A stretch of 64,000 nt of DNA from Caenorhabditis elegans (GCF_000002985.6 NC_003281.10:1240001-1304000); one strand, 5' to 3'. Positions 20,241-32,390 are shown, numbered from the stretch's first letter. Program-made: numbers and translations. The notes: generated by a model not told the origin, from the sequence alone.

Positions 20241-21627
20241 CGAAAAAATAGATTGACAGACGAAAAAATAAATTGGCAGACGAAAAAATAGATTGACAGA
20301 CGAAAAAATAGATTGACAAACGAAAAATAGATTGACAGACAAAAAATAGATTGACAGACGAAAAAATAGATTGACAGACGAACAATAGATGGACATTACA
20401 AAAAAATAGATTGACAGACGAAAAAATAGATTGACAGACAAAAAAATAGATTGACAGACGAAAAAATAGATTGACAGACGAAAAAATAGATTGACAGACG
20501 AAAAAATAGATTGACAGACGAAAAAATAGATTGACAGACGAAAAATAGATTGACAGACGAAAAAATAGATTGACAGACGAAAAAATAGATTGACAGACGA
20601 AAAAATAGATTGACAGACGAAAAATAGATTGACATACCAAAAAATAGATTGACAGACGAAAAATAGATTGACAAACAAAAAATAGATTGACAGACGAAAA
20701 ATAGATTGACAAACAAAAAATAGATTGACAGACGAAAAAATAGATTGACAGACGAAAAAATAGATTGGCAGACGAAAAAATAGATTGACAGACGAAAAAA
20801 TAGATTGACAAACGAAAAATAGATTGACAGACGAAAAATAGATTGACAGACGAACAATAGATGGACATTACAAAAATAGATTGACAGACGAAAAAATAGA
20901 TTGACAGACGAAAAAATAGATTGACAAACGAAAAATAGATTGACAGACAAAAAATAGATTGACAGACGAAAAAATAGATTGACAGACGAACAATAGATGG
21001 ACATTACAAAAAAATAGATTGACAGACGAAAAAATAGATTGACAGACAAAAAAATAGATTGACAGACGAAAAAATAGATTGACAGACGAAAAAATAGATT
21101 GACAGACGAAAAAATAGATTGACAGACGAAAAAATAGATTGACAGACGAAAAAATAGATTGACAGACGAAAAAATAGATTGACAAACGAAAAATAGATTG
21201 ACAGACGAAAAATAGATTGACAAACAAAAAATAGATTGACAGACGAAAAATAGATTGACAAACAAAAAATAGATTGACAGACGAAAAAATAGATTGGCAG
21301 ACGAAAAAATAGATTGACAGACGAAAAAATAGATTGACAAACGAAAAATAGATTGACAGACGAAAAATAGATTGACAGACGAAAAAATAGATTGACAGAC
21401 GAACAATAGATGGACATTACAAAAAATAGATTGACAGACGAAAAAATAGATTGACAGACAAAAAAATAGATTGACAGACGAAAAAATAGATTGACAGACG
21501 AAAAAATAGATTGACAGACGAAAAAATAGATTGACAGACGAAAAAATAGATTGACAGACGAAAAAATAGATTGACAGACGAAAAATAGATAGACGGACGA
21601 AAATTAGATTGACAGACGAAAAAATAG
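20241..21627. repeat. 20-bp satellite GACAGACGAAAAAATAGATT, copy 2
   Basis: Same array as 11880-13187 but 81 bp longer, with a different order of variant units. It is therefore the fastest-changing part of the duplicated segment. Both ends keep the same borders (TGGTGCATCG and ATCTCTGCTCTCC). Confidence 0.95.
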
Positions 21628-21824
21628 ATCTCTGCTCTCCCGCTCTGTTTGACGGTGTTTGCAGATTTTTGAATTTGCAGCATATTTTTACCGATATTTT
21701 TGAGAACAATTAGGAGAGTAACCGATTTAAAATTTATTCCAAATTTTCATTAAATGCCTTTTATCTTTTTTTTTCTGCAAAATCACTGGATAGAATACAA
21801 TTAAAATTTATTAATGTCAACACA

Positions 21825-22842
21825 TTATCCTAAAAAAATGAAACAGTTAGATCCATATCTCGATCGTCCATGATATTTCTTGAATTTCAAACTGCGGCTC
21901 GTTTTCGGTATAATCAAATGAATATCCGTATCTGTGGTCCGGCTTAAATAATCCAAAAATATTTTTTCTGGCTCGAAAAGGATATGATATGGAACATTGC
22001 TGGAGTTAATGAGAAGATTCTGAAAATAAATATATAAATTTGCATTAAACCAGAGACCCCCAGGCCCGGCAAATTTGCCAAATTTGCGTAGCTTAGCAAA
22101 TTTCAAAATTTGCCGTACACCCCTGCTTCAAACTCACATCTCAAATTTGAATAGCATCTTTGACACTCGGCTTCAAAATGGAACCTTTTGAAATGATCTT
22201 ATAGCATATAGTACCTCCTTTTCTTTTTCGCTTGCTTCCATTGCTCCATACTGTACAGCTCTTTCACTTGTTCCGTGCGCTTCTCAACACCAAATGCGAT
22301 GTCTTCAAGTACTCCCGGCTTAAGATACGATACAACTTTAATTATTTTATCCGGGTACAGAGAAAGAAGGGAGGTACTTTGTGTGTGTATACTACCGGCT
22401 TTCTTCAGTCTATCCATGAAATCTTCGAAGATATGATTCAGATAACATTTGAAAAGTTTCAATGGGTACTGTAAAAATTCAGCCATATCATCCAACATTA
22501 TTTTTACATGATCTCCTCCTGGGATTCTCTTCTGACGAACCCATGTCTTACTATAAATTTTCACATAGCAACCACCAGTTACATCGATGTACTTGAAATA
22601 TGTTCCATCTACACGCAGCTCCAAAACTTGCAGCTTATCCATATTAACTACCAGTTCTTCAAGACAAATCCCATGATGATCAATAGCAATACGGAAGTTT
22701 CGAGTCACTTTTCGAACTACCAATCTGAAAGGCTACACATACTACAAAGACTAAAAACTACAAAGACTCACCTATCAACTGGCAGCAGTTTTTCCACGAT
22801 TTCCTGGATAATATCCATCGGCATGTATCTGAGAGAAGACAT
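21825..22842 (-). pseudogene. F-box/FTH pseudogene, copy 2
   Basis: Copy of the pseudogene at 13384-14401, with exon 1 at 22772-22842, exon 2 from 22724 to the stop at 22199, and exon 3 at 21825-22019. It shares the early TAA, the shifted FTH tail and the shifted exon 3. No additional lesion was seen. Confidence 0.75.
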
Positions 22843-23003
22843 TTTTTTGTGCAAAATGAGAAAAAGACTGCTGAATAAGTCAGGTCTGTTTGCATCAGTT
22901 TAGGGAACGAAATGCCTTATCAGTTTGGCATTTTGCCTATTCGGCAAACATACGAACTTTGACATTAAATGTATAGGGTAAAACATTCGTGTTTAACTTT
23001 GTT

Positions 23004-23117
23004 CACATGGTGTCAGGGTGTCCCATTACGGTTTGATCTACAAAAAATGCGGGAATCTTTTGCCCGGAAAAAAATGCGACACAGATTCCCGCGATTATTG
23101 TAGATCAAACCACGTGC
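23004..23117. mobile_element. Small hairpin MITE-like element (copy 2)
   Basis: Second copy, by segmental duplication, of the TTGATCTAC inverted repeat at 14563-14676. It is not an independent insertion. Confidence 0.6.
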
Positions 23118-23991
23118 TTGTTGTGATGATTTATTATTTTGCAAAAATGTGTAATTTTACGAAATATATATAGGCGGTTATGATTTTTTTTTGTCTGTAA
23201 AATTAAATTTAGACCAAACAAAAAACTGTGCATATATTTTAGAACAGGCTCAATAAAACAAAAACCTCAAAAAATCAAAAGATGAGGGTTAGTTTGGTCT
23301 GTTTGCCAAAGAAAGCAAATGTCACACTGATAAGAGACGGCTTGCCTCTATCTCAAAAATGACGTTTTCATTTCTTGCCTACACTAGGGTTTGCCGAAAT
23401 TGAAAAATGGAAATATTTGCCGGAAAAACGGCAACCGAAAATTTATTTTTCGGCAATACTGCATGCATCCTTTTTGAAGTTTTTCCGCATTTTAAAAATA
23501 CCCCTCTAAAAACTTTCGGAAAATTGATATCCGGATAACGGCAAATAGGCAATTTGCCGGAATCGAAAGTTTCCGGTATATAGGCAAATCGGCAAAAATA
23601 AAAGTTTCCGGCAAATCAGCAAATTGGCGGAATTGAAATTTCCGGCAAATCGGCAAACCGGCAAATTGCCGGAATTCAAAATTTCCACCAAATTGCCGGA
23701 ATTGAAAATTTTCAGCAAATAGGCAATTTGCAAAAAATGAAAATTTCCGGCAAATCGGCAAATTGCCATATTTGAAAATTTCCGCCAAATCGGCAAATTG
23801 CCGGAACTGATCATTTCCCTCAAATTGGCAAATCGGCAAACCGGCAATTTCCGCTACCTGCATTTAAAGTTAGCATGCTATTCAACTTTCACATGCATAA
23901 AGTTTAGTCAGGTTTCAGGAAACTAACTTGCTCTAATAGAAACAGGTGCAAAACTAGCTTTAGTCATTCTTAAATATTTGCCACTCATACA
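23118..23991. other. Intergenic stretch upstream of receptor copy 2
   Basis: Equivalent of 14677-15550. It includes the minisatellite at 23521-23853 and the one-base difference at 23445. No gene seen. Confidence 0.6.
23521..23853. repeat. Minisatellite, CGGCAAATTGCCGGAATTGA-type (copy 2)
   Basis: Duplicate of 15080-15412, same unit order as far as I compared. Confidence 0.85.
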
Positions 23992-25370
23992 ATGGATTTG
24001 ACTAGCTCTGCTGCAAAAATTCTAATTTCTGGTGTTTTTCTTTTTATAGCAAATATCATACTATTCCTAGTTTATCGAAAAGCTTATCGTTTTAACAGTG
24101 AGCGGAACACGGCGACATACCCAATTGTGAACAGTTTCTATAAAAAAGTGGCTTTAATAAATGCATTATATTTTATTGAATCAATCTTGATAGTTGTTAA
24201 TCTAAATGTTACTAATGAATGGCTTAATAAAATTGCAATAATATTTAACAATACTATGAAAACTATCGTGATATACATAGGACAATCATGTCAAGTATTA
24301 ATAGCTCTACTTGCAATTCGAAAGATTTTTATTTTCTTTTTCCCGGACACGAAACAATATTTAATGGTTACCGAATATACACTAAAGATTACTACCAATT
24401 GTATTTTATTGGTTTTTGTGCTAGGATTTTTAGCATTAAAAAGCGGGTTTTTTGGCAAAAACGCGAACATTGTTAGTTACAAAATTAGAAATTCTTCATT
24501 CAAGAATATTTTTTTAGATGGCTTATGTACTGCTCATCGTTATACTCCCCATTTGTGCATTATTTCAAATTCTGATTCAATTTGTCTCAGCTCAGCGTAA
24601 TAAGTACATTTTGTGCCAATTTATTCTGGTGGTGATTATGAAAATTGTAAGTTTAGGCCTACACTTAGGCTCAGGCTTAGGCTCAGGCTTAGGCTTAGGC
24701 TTAGGCTCAGGCTTAGGCTTAGGCATATGCTGAGGCTTAGGCTAAGACTTATGAAGAGGCTCAAGCTTAGGCTTAGGCTTAAATTTAGGATTAGGCCTAG
24801 GAGCTAGTTAAAAGCTAGGCTTATGCTTGGGTTCAGGTTTAGGCTTAGTCTTAGCCTTATGACTATGCCCTTTTTCAGGAATGTTTTTGGTAACTTTCTT
24901 TAAAAAATTAATACCAATTACTATTTTAGAAATGAGTTTTTTTCAGTGCAACTTCAGAAAAATTTCAAAAAATTTAATTGAAAAAATTTAATTTTTGCAT
25001 AAACTAAGCAGGTGAACTTCGCCAAAGTTTACCGAAATCGAATCTCAGTCTTCTGGTCCATTTTAATTGCATTTTTGCAGACTTGTTGTATAATGTCTCT
25101 TTTCCGAGTTCAGGCCACAATTCATGAGGTTTATTTACATATTACATACTAAAATTCCAATTTGTTTTTTCAAAATTTCAGGTTTTTCAAGCCGCTGAGT
25201 TATCAGATTGCTTTCTCACTCCTGTCTTTATTAAAATATCCTATTTAATGTACCATCGGCCCAGTTTTAAAACATTTTGTAAATGTTTGAATTGCTGTAA
25301 ATGTTTCAAAACGACTACAGTTGAACCACTGGGACATAGACAAGAAATTTTTGCGATAAATGCTAATTAA
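23992..25370 (+). CDS. Serpentine chemoreceptor, srz-like class, 304 aa (copy 2)
   Basis: Exons 23992-24471, 24518-24646, 25012-25128 and 25182-25370. I saw no coding difference from the copy at 15551-16929, so both encode the same seven-helix protein with the same TTAGGC-filled intron 2 (24647-24870). About 140 bp of upstream sequence beyond the minisatellite is also identical, so both copies should carry the same proximal promoter. Confidence 0.78.
24647..24871. repeat. Interstitial telomere-like repeat (TTAGGC), copy 2
   Basis: Duplicate of 16206-16430 in intron 2 of the second receptor gene. Confidence 0.85.
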
Positions 25371-25672
25371 TGTTGCCAGTAACTGAATGAACCTATTTTA
25401 ATTGAAAATGGGTAAATAAAATATGCTGAATTCAAAAAATCTAAAGTTAACCCACCAAAAACTATCAAAAAGAGACAAAAATGGGCAATTGAACATGTTT
25501 GATTTTGTCAGTGCACATGTTTTTTTTGGTCAGTGCAAATTTTTTTTGGTCAGTGCAAATTTTTTTTGGTCAGTGCAGTTCCACCTGTCATTGTTTCAGC
25601 AGGTTGATCTGTAGAACAACAGTTTTCTAAACTCTACAAATATTTATTATTCATGTGTATTAACAAATTAGA
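25371..25672. other. Intergenic region between convergent genes (copy 2)
   Basis: Equivalent of 16930-17231, with the dispersed repeat and its GGTCAGTGC tail at 25505-25582. No gene. Confidence 0.7.
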
Positions 25673-26855
25673 CTACATTCTGGAGATATACACGCTCCAT
25701 CTACAATGTACAACGATAGAAAATTTAGAGCCATTGGTAGAGTATTCGAACTTAGCCGTATCAGGATGTTCCCTCGGAAATTCAATGATTGGCTGAAACA
25801 ATCTTGAAACATCTGTTTCCGTCCAACATTCAAATACGCAGCCTTTGAAGTTTGGCTTCTTGAGAAGAATCTGGAAAAATGAGGAGCTAGGTTTAGGCTT
25901 AGGCTTAGGGTTAGGCTTAGGCTTATGCGTAGGCTTAAGCTTAGGTTTAGGCTTAGGATGAGACTTAGGCTTAGGCTTAGGCTAGGCTAGGCTTATGCTA
26001 AGGCTTAAGTTTAGGCTTGTACTTAGGCTTAGCTTATTCTCAGATTTAGGCTTAGGCTTATGCGTAGGCTTAAGCTAAGGTTTATGCTTAGGCTTGAGCT
26101 TAGGCTCAGGTTTAGGCTTAAGCTTAAGATTAAGCTTATGCTCAGGAAATTCTTGGAATTTGCCTTTTCCTCACCTCTTTGATCTTCCTGGCATCTTGAT
26201 CTGAAATCTGTAGAACGTTAAGAGTGAAAAATTCACGATGAAAGAATGCTTCAATTGGCGTCTCATTCGTGTCAACTCCGACTTGTGGTTCAAAAAGCAG
26301 ACGTTTTGCCTTCTTCCATTGCTCCAACAAAGTGAGCTCATGAAACTTATCAAGTTCTTCTTCTTCATAATGCATTGCGATTCTCTCTAGTTTGCCTGCT
26401 TCGAAGTAGGGAAACAGCTTAATGCACTGATCAACCGACATCCACAAACCAAGAATATCGGCCTGCACAGGCTTCATTGATTTGAGCCTATCAATCAATT
26501 CCTCAAAGTGTTCGGTTTGTTCACCAGTGTCAATGCAAAGCATCTTCAAAGGCATTTTCAACCATGACTGCAAATCATTCAACGCCATTCCGATGCAGTC
26601 ATTTCCTTTAATTTTCCTCGGCCATTTTATGCAAAATTCGTCAAACTTCAGCTCTACTTTTGCTTCGCTTGTAATTTTAAAATCAATAACTTCGAAACTG
26701 ACAAGCCGTCTCAGTATACGGCACACTTTTCGAACGACCAGACTGAAAAGTAAAAGCTATCCGTTGAAGGTGGTGTGTGGGACAAACCGATGTTTTGGCT
26801 CCAGCTTGCTCAGTATCTCGTTGAGCACTTTTTCTGGCAATTCTTGGAGCGCCAT
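25673..26855 (-). CDS. F-box/FTH protein, 277 aa (copy 2)
   Basis: Minus-strand exons 26788-26855, 26175-26742 and 25673-25870, the duplicate of 17232-18414. The only coding change seen is the synonymous base at 25820 (ACA to ACG, Thr). All splice sites are kept. Its upstream region is truncated at the duplication edge: 179 bp beyond the ATG the sequence changes to unrelated DNA at 27035, whereas copy 1 at the same distance runs into copy 2. Confidence 0.82.
25889..26144. repeat. Interstitial telomere-like repeat (TTAGGC), copy 2, second block
   Basis: Duplicate of 17448-17703 in the last intron of the minus-strand F-box gene. Confidence 0.85.
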
Positions 26856-27034
26856 GTTTGAAAGCTGAAACTATGAAAAGTAAGTCTCTGCAAAAGTTTT
26901 CGCAAAAAGCAGGTACAGTGTGCAAAAGGAGCAAACAGGCAATTATCAAACTGATAAGGATCATTGTTTGTCAATTTTTTTAAGATATTCATTGCAGTCG
27001 TTAATATGATCATCGTTTGCTTACACAACAGTTT

Positions 27035-27402
27035 ATTAGGTGAGCCTGTGTGTTAGAGTTCCAGGTAATTTCATGCAGCATTCATTGACGTAACCCACGG
27101 AATTGTGCTGAAACTGCAGTTTTGTGCATGATTTCCCACCCCTGGTGCTCAAAATAAAAAAGGAAATTCGATTATGTTTTGGTCTTTTGGATTTGGAGCA
27201 GAGAAGTCTATTTTTTTAGCAGGTGGCTCCGCCGCGCAAACTGTCCAGTAGTTGAATTTGAGAGCTTTGTGCATGGACGCCAAGATAAAAGTTGTTTAAA
27301 ATATGAATAATATACTTTATTACACATTATATAGGAAACCAATTTTTGAAGTTTCAGAGGTTTAATGTTTTACAAAAACCGTGAATATTACAAAAACGTT
27401 TA
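27035..27402. other. Unique sequence past the duplication
   Basis: 368 bp with no exon I can support and no match elsewhere in the window. It is less AT-rich than its surroundings (GGTGGCTCCGCCGCGCAAAC at 27222-27241). It may be the 3' flank of the next gene. Confidence 0.5.
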
Positions 27403-29244
27403 TTACGTTCGTTGAATCACAAACTTCCATTTATCGTCCACAAAAGAATAATCTTCACAATGTATTGCAAAATTGGAATTGTAATTTGAATAATTAATTT
27501 TGAATGCATCGCCGTCAGAATAATCCGCTTGGAATATTTGTGCAAGTTCAACAGGTTTCAAATTAGCTTTCACAATAAAAATTGTGCATTCCTGGAATGT
27601 ACTTCTTGTCAGCAGATCCTGCAATTATATATATATATATATATATATATAGGTTATGTATATAATGTATTTAATGCATATAATGTATATAATGTATATC
27701 AATGTTATTTCCAAGGGGTATTTGAAATTTATTCCAGCCAGTTGGATGCGCCGGAGGCGCGGTCAGCGTCTGGTAATGCATATAATGTATATAATGCATA
27801 TAATTTATATAATGTAAATAATGTATATAATGTATATAATGCATATAATTTATATAATGTATATAATGTATGTAATGCATATAATGTATATAATTTATAT
27901 AATGCATATAATGTATATAATGTATATATTGTATATAATGTATATAATGTATATAATGTACATACATAGTTGTGACTTTGTTTTATAACACTTTTTAATT
28001 TTCCGACACCATTTAAAGGTCATTCGTTTTTAAATAGTGTACATTCACGATGGAAATAGTTGTAAATGCCAAGTCTCCCGAGTGGTTGTTTTGGGTAAAT
28101 AGGTTGTAAATATTACCAATTACGCTTACGAGTTCTACACATCGTTTCCTATTTTTCTGGATGTACCATGTTTCTGTGTCGGCGGCGAGAAAAATAGGAG
28201 GAGAAGATGTGCAGTCGTAAATTTATTAGTGAGAAGAGCGGTATTATTTACAACCTATCTACCCACCCAGTGACATTTACAATCACTTTAATATAGAATG
28301 TGTATTGTTTAAACTACCTTAAAAACTACCTCGAAAACTCAATAACAACTCACATCTCGAACTTTAATCGCACTTTGTATTGGAAATTCATCAGTATAGA
28401 TACTAAACTCCTCAAAATGAAACAGATATTCAATATGTTCACATTCAAACGAACAAATCCAAAAATTGAATTTCTTCGTGTTCTTCCATTGATCCAGATG
28501 AGTTATCTGCTCGAATTCGTCAGCTGCAACCGTTTCCCACAACAAGATTTCTTCCAATGTTTGACTATTGAATAAAGGAAGGATTAATAAAACATCATCG
28601 AATGAGAACTTATTCAGAGTCACAGTTTCCACGTGGATATTCACATCCTCCTTCAGAACGTCTACAAAATAACTGACAGTGTTATGCCGATACTTTTCCC
28701 TGCTTGAAATGTATAACTGTGATGTATGCCTCAGAAGTATCTTCAAATCAATGAAAGCTGCTTTTATATAGTTTACACCTTCTATGGTTTTCTGTTGCTT
28801 TTTGAACCAAACACATGAGCCACCATTGAATTCATTACAGTAGTTGATTCCAATTCCGTCGAAATCTACCGAAACGCTGTTATCCCATAATCTAATTGAT
28901 ATTTTGTTGAAGTGAGTTCCGAGTTTATCAATAGCGGTGCGTAAACTTCTACACACCTTTCGGCAGGTTAGTCTGGAACGGACTAGTTTTAGGGTAACAA
29001 TATATATACAATACATATATAGGTATAATATACAAGTACTTTTATATATATATATATGTACAACTTTTCCAATTAAAATATAATGTTGTATGTTTTCGTT
29101 TGCGTTTAGGATAGTTAATTGTTAATAATAAAGACTAAAAAAATAACTTAAAATAACTCACATTTCCACAGGTCCCAATTTTTCCAAAACTTGATTCGCA
29201 ATTGATATAGGTAAATCCAGTAAAGTTTGCTGCTTGGAAGTCAT
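27403..29244 (-). CDS. F-box/FTH protein (FBXA-type), 305 aa
   Basis: Minus-strand exons 29162-29244, 28354-28972 and 27403-27618 (83+619+216 nt). MTSKQQTLLDLPISIANQVLEKLGPVE, then LTCRKVCRSLRTAIDKLGTHFNK in exon 2, THLDQWKNTKKFNF, IKVRD before GTGAGT; exon 3 DLLTRSTFQEC with IFQADYSDGD (consensus P replaced by A), ending VIQRT. The last intron (735 bp) contains a TA-rich microsatellite. TTTCAG lies 12 bp before the ATG. First unit of a seven-unit minus-strand tandem array reaching to about 39 kb. Likely SCF substrate adaptor. Confidence 0.88.
27627..27965. repeat. TATATAATG microsatellite in an intron
   Basis: (TA)n at 27627-27650, then ATAATGTAT/ATAATGCAT-type units interrupted by a non-repetitive insert at 27700-27775 (CGCCGGAGGCGCGGTCAGCG). 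Open frames rich in Tyr-Asn-Val are artefacts. Confidence 0.9.
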
Positions 29245-29522
29245 TTTTTCAACTATCTGAAAGTTTGGAAATTTTTATGCAATACAAATTGTCAATCGAC
29301 TAAAATCTATGATATAATAAAAAAGTTAAGTATAAATCGTGAACAATTCCAATTTGTTTAAAAAAAAAATCAATCGAACAAGAAAATTGTCCAGTTATCA
29401 CTGGAATGACTATAAATGTTGTGCTCACTGTCATTGCTCTTTTTCTCTAATTCTCCACTTACTATAAGCTTCTTAGTTTTGACGCGTTGTGTGAATTCAA
29501 AATGTTTTTGCTGAGAATAAAA

Positions 29523-29552
29523 ACCAAAAAAAAAAAAAAAAAAAAAAAAAAC
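29523..29552. repeat. Poly(A) run
   Basis: Uninterrupted run of about 30 A on the plus strand, between two F-box genes. No adjacent retro-copy was recognised. Confidence 0.9.
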
Positions 29553-29629
29553 CATTTGAAAAAACAGAAAACATTTCATTGATACTGACCAAAGCGATGG
29601 ATATACTACAAAAAATACTACGAAAACGT

Positions 29630-31385
29630 TTATGATGCTCGTTGAATTACAAACTCCCATTCATCGTCATCGTCAAACGAATAATATTCATAATGTATTG
29701 CAAAATTGGATTTGTCGTTCGAATAATCCAGCTTAAACTCATCACCACCAGCATAGTCCGGTTGAAATACTCTTGCAAGTTCAACAGGCTTAAAATTTAA
29801 TTTTTGAATCAGAAATGTGCATTTCTGGAACGTACTTCTTTGCAGCAGATCCTGAAAATTTTTTAGCTATATAACTCAAAAAACTAAAAAACTCATAGTC
29901 AATAACAGCTCACATCTCGAATTTTAATCACACTTTGCATTGGAATATCATGAGTATTGATACAAAACTCCTCAAAATGAAAAAGATATTCGATATATTC
30001 ACAATTCAGCGAGGAATCCCGAAAGCTGAATATCTTCGAGTTCTTCCATTGATCCAGATAAGTTATCAGCTCGAATCGACCAATTTCCAAAATTCTCCGC
30101 AACGAGATTTTTTTCAATGTTTTACAATTGAATAACGGGAGGATTAATAAGACATCATCAAATGAAAAATGATTCAGCGTGATAGTGTCCACGTGGATAT
30201 TCACTTCCTCTTTCAGAACGTTTACAAGAAAGTTGACAGTGTTGTGCCTGTACCTTTCTTTGCGCAAAATGTATAATTTCGATACATTCTTCAGAAGTAT
30301 CTTCAAGTCATTGAAAGCTGCATTCCTATAGTGTACACCTTTTATGGTTTTCGATTGCCCATTGTATATAACATATGATTCACCATCAGGTGCATCACGG
30401 TAGGTGATTTCAATTCCGTCGAAATCTATCAAGACGTCGTGATTCTCTAATTCAATTGAGATTTTGTTGAAATGAACGCTTTTATCAATTGCACTCCGTA
30501 AACTTCGACACACTTTTCGGCAGGCTAGTCTGAAACGGGCTATATTTAATTTTAAAGGTGGAGTAGAGTCGAAATTTTTTTTGCTTTAAATGACAGAAAA
30601 TGGACCCTAATAACCTAATATAACTGTAAAAAATTTTTAAAAAAATTTCCAAATTTGTTTTGATTTTTTCAATTTTGAGAAAATCAAAGAAACGGCTGAC
30701 GAAATTTGAATTAAATGAGTGACGTCATTTTTGATATTTTCGCGTTTTCTGGCTAAATTCGTCGATTTTTCTCGATTTTTTCTTCAATATTTGATTTGAA
30801 ACATTTTTTGTCAATTATTTAAAATAGTTATTTTGAAAAAAATTAATAATAAATATTAAATTGCGGATTTTAGGCCAATTTTGACATTTCTGGCGATTTC
30901 CTTAAGGTTTTCAAGTTTTTTTTACGGAAAAGTGGTTACATAAACAATTTTTCAATTCAAATATAGAAGAAAAAATTGAGAAAAATCGACGAATTTAGCC
31001 AGAAAACGCGAAAATATCAAAAATGACGTCACTCATCTGCGCGGTAATTCAAATTTCGTCAGCCGTTTCTTTACTTTTCTCAAAATTGAAAAAAACATAA
31101 AAAATATAGAAAATTTTTTAAAATTTTTTTACAGTTATATTCGGTTATTAGAGTCCATTTTCTGTGATTTAAAGCAAAAAAATTTTCGACCGTACTCCAC
31201 CTTTAAGATTTACATGAACGTTATATATTTTCAAATGAACGGAGAGTGTTTATATATACATATGTTAAATTGTGTAACAATATAGATTTTCGAAGAACTC
31301 ACATTTCCACGGGTTCCAGTTTTTCCAGAACTTGATTTGCAATTGAAATAGGCAAATCGAGCAGAGTTAGCGGCTTAGAAGTCAT
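29630..31385 (-). CDS. F-box/FTH protein (FBXA-type), 306 aa
   Basis: Minus-strand exons 31303-31385, 29914-30529 and 29630-29851 (83+616+222 nt). MTSKPLTLLDLPISIANQVLEKLEPVE; exon 2 LACRKVCRSLRSAIDKSVHFNK, TYLDQWKNSKIFSF, IKIRD before GTGAGC; exon 3 DLLQRSTFQKC, VFQPDYAGGDEF, acidic DDDDEW near the end, last residues QRAS. Intron 1 (773 bp) is almost entirely a palindromic MITE. Frames are intact. Closest in this window to the gene before it. Confidence 0.88.
30552..31206. mobile_element. Palindromic MITE with TTAA ends, in intron 1
   Basis: About 650-bp foldback: TTAAAGGTGGAGTA at the left and TACTCCACCTTTAA at the right. Arms pair over most of their length (AAATGACAGAAAATGGA with TCCATTTTCTGTGATTT; AAACGGCTGACGAAATTTGA with CAAATTTCGTCAGCCGTTTC; ATTTTCGCGTTTTCTGGC with its inverse). 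No coding capacity. TTAA at both borders. Confidence 0.85.
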
Positions 31386-32051
31386 TCTTGTTTTTCCACA
31401 ACTCAAGTATTTAAAGATGAGACTGTAACTGCACACAAAAATTGCGGGAAAATACATTTCGAAATTTTTAAGAGGTCACATCGCATTGGTTTTTAGTTAA
31501 AGCTCCACTTAACTTGCGAAATTTTTAGAACTTCGAAATTTTCAGAATTTTATAAATTAACATGAGAAATTTATTTGAAAAATTATAAATAAATTCACAG
31601 AAATCTATGCAAAAGGCGCCACAAAAATTCAAGCGATGGAACAACTTGAGGACACGTAGAAGTAATGAAATCACTGCACTCTCTATTTTCTCTAATTCTC
31701 CACTTACTATCAGTTTTTTAATGTGTACAATTCCTATCAGACCCTTTTTGATTGTTTACTTTTCTGGAAGAAACTGATTTCGATGTTAGCGTGTTTTCAA
31801 TGAGAAATGCTATTAGAATTTGAGATGTGAGTTGAAGAAATCCTCTCAGCTTGTCAAATAGTAGATTTTCAGCACATTACCAATTCCCAACACTTTCAGC
31901 AATGCTACATCGACTTCCAAACTGCTTGACTTAGTTTTCAGAAAAAGGTGAAAAATTTACAGGTACAACATTTTCCAGAAATCATTGCGGAAGTTTCATA
32001 CACAGGGAAATATAAAAATGGCAACAGAAAATAATATACAACAAGACATAG
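31386..32051. other. Array spacer between minus-strand F-box units
   Basis: Contains the upstream block CTCTATTTTCTCTAATTCTC followed by CACTTACTATCAGTTTTTTA (31680-31722). It recurs upstream of other array members near 29435, 34150, 35810, 37548 and 39283. From about 31790 it holds the 3' flank of the next unit (ACATTTTCCAGAAATCATTG). No gene. Confidence 0.65.
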
Positions 32052-32390
32052 TCAGCATCGTTTGATTTCAAACTTCCAAGCGTGACTTCCAAAGGGACAA
32101 TCTTTGAAATTTATTTCAAATTTGGATTTGCCATTCGAATAATCCAGTTTAAACTCATCGCCACTAGTATAATCCGGTTGAAATGCTCTTGCAAGTTCAA
32201 CAGGCTTCAAGTTTTGTATTAGAATTAAAAATGTGCATTTCTGGAACGTACTTCTTTGCAACAGATCCTGAAAATTATTTCTGGGGTATAAAACATATTA
32301 TCACAGTTATAACTTACATCTCGAACTTTAATCGCACTTTGTATTGGAAATTCAGGAGCATTAATGAAATTTAGATTTTCATTGACAATT
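32052..32390 (-). pseudogene. F-box/FTH gene fragment (3' end only)
   Basis: Intact exon 3 (32052-32267; DLLQRSTFQKCTFLI, AFQPDYTSGDEF, ends IKRC) plus the last about 60 bp of exon 2 (from 32318; APEFPIQSAIKVRD, donor GTAAGT). Homology stops near 32390, where the 3' flank of the next unit begins. F-box and most of FTH are missing, so this is the remnant of a deleted array unit. Confidence 0.85.

Larger units (their letters stand above)
18599..27034. repeat. Large tandem duplication, copy 2 (8.44 kb)
   Basis: Direct repeat of 10239-18593. The left edge joins the end of copy 1 (TTTTTCACCT) to an internal point of the upstream gene's intron 1 (ATGCAAAAAGTGTCTAG). The right edge leaves homology after ACACAACAGTTT at 27034 and enters unrelated sequence (ATTAGGTGAGCC). 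Confidence 0.95.

Noticed and set aside
27529-27969. Frames rich in Tyr-Asn-Val or Tyr-Ile-His
   Set aside because: Product of the ATAATGTAT microsatellite inside an intron.
29523-29552. Poly(A) run as the tail of a processed retro-copy
   Set aside because: Upstream sequence has no spliced gene copy and no target-site duplication was seen; it is likely a simple repeat.
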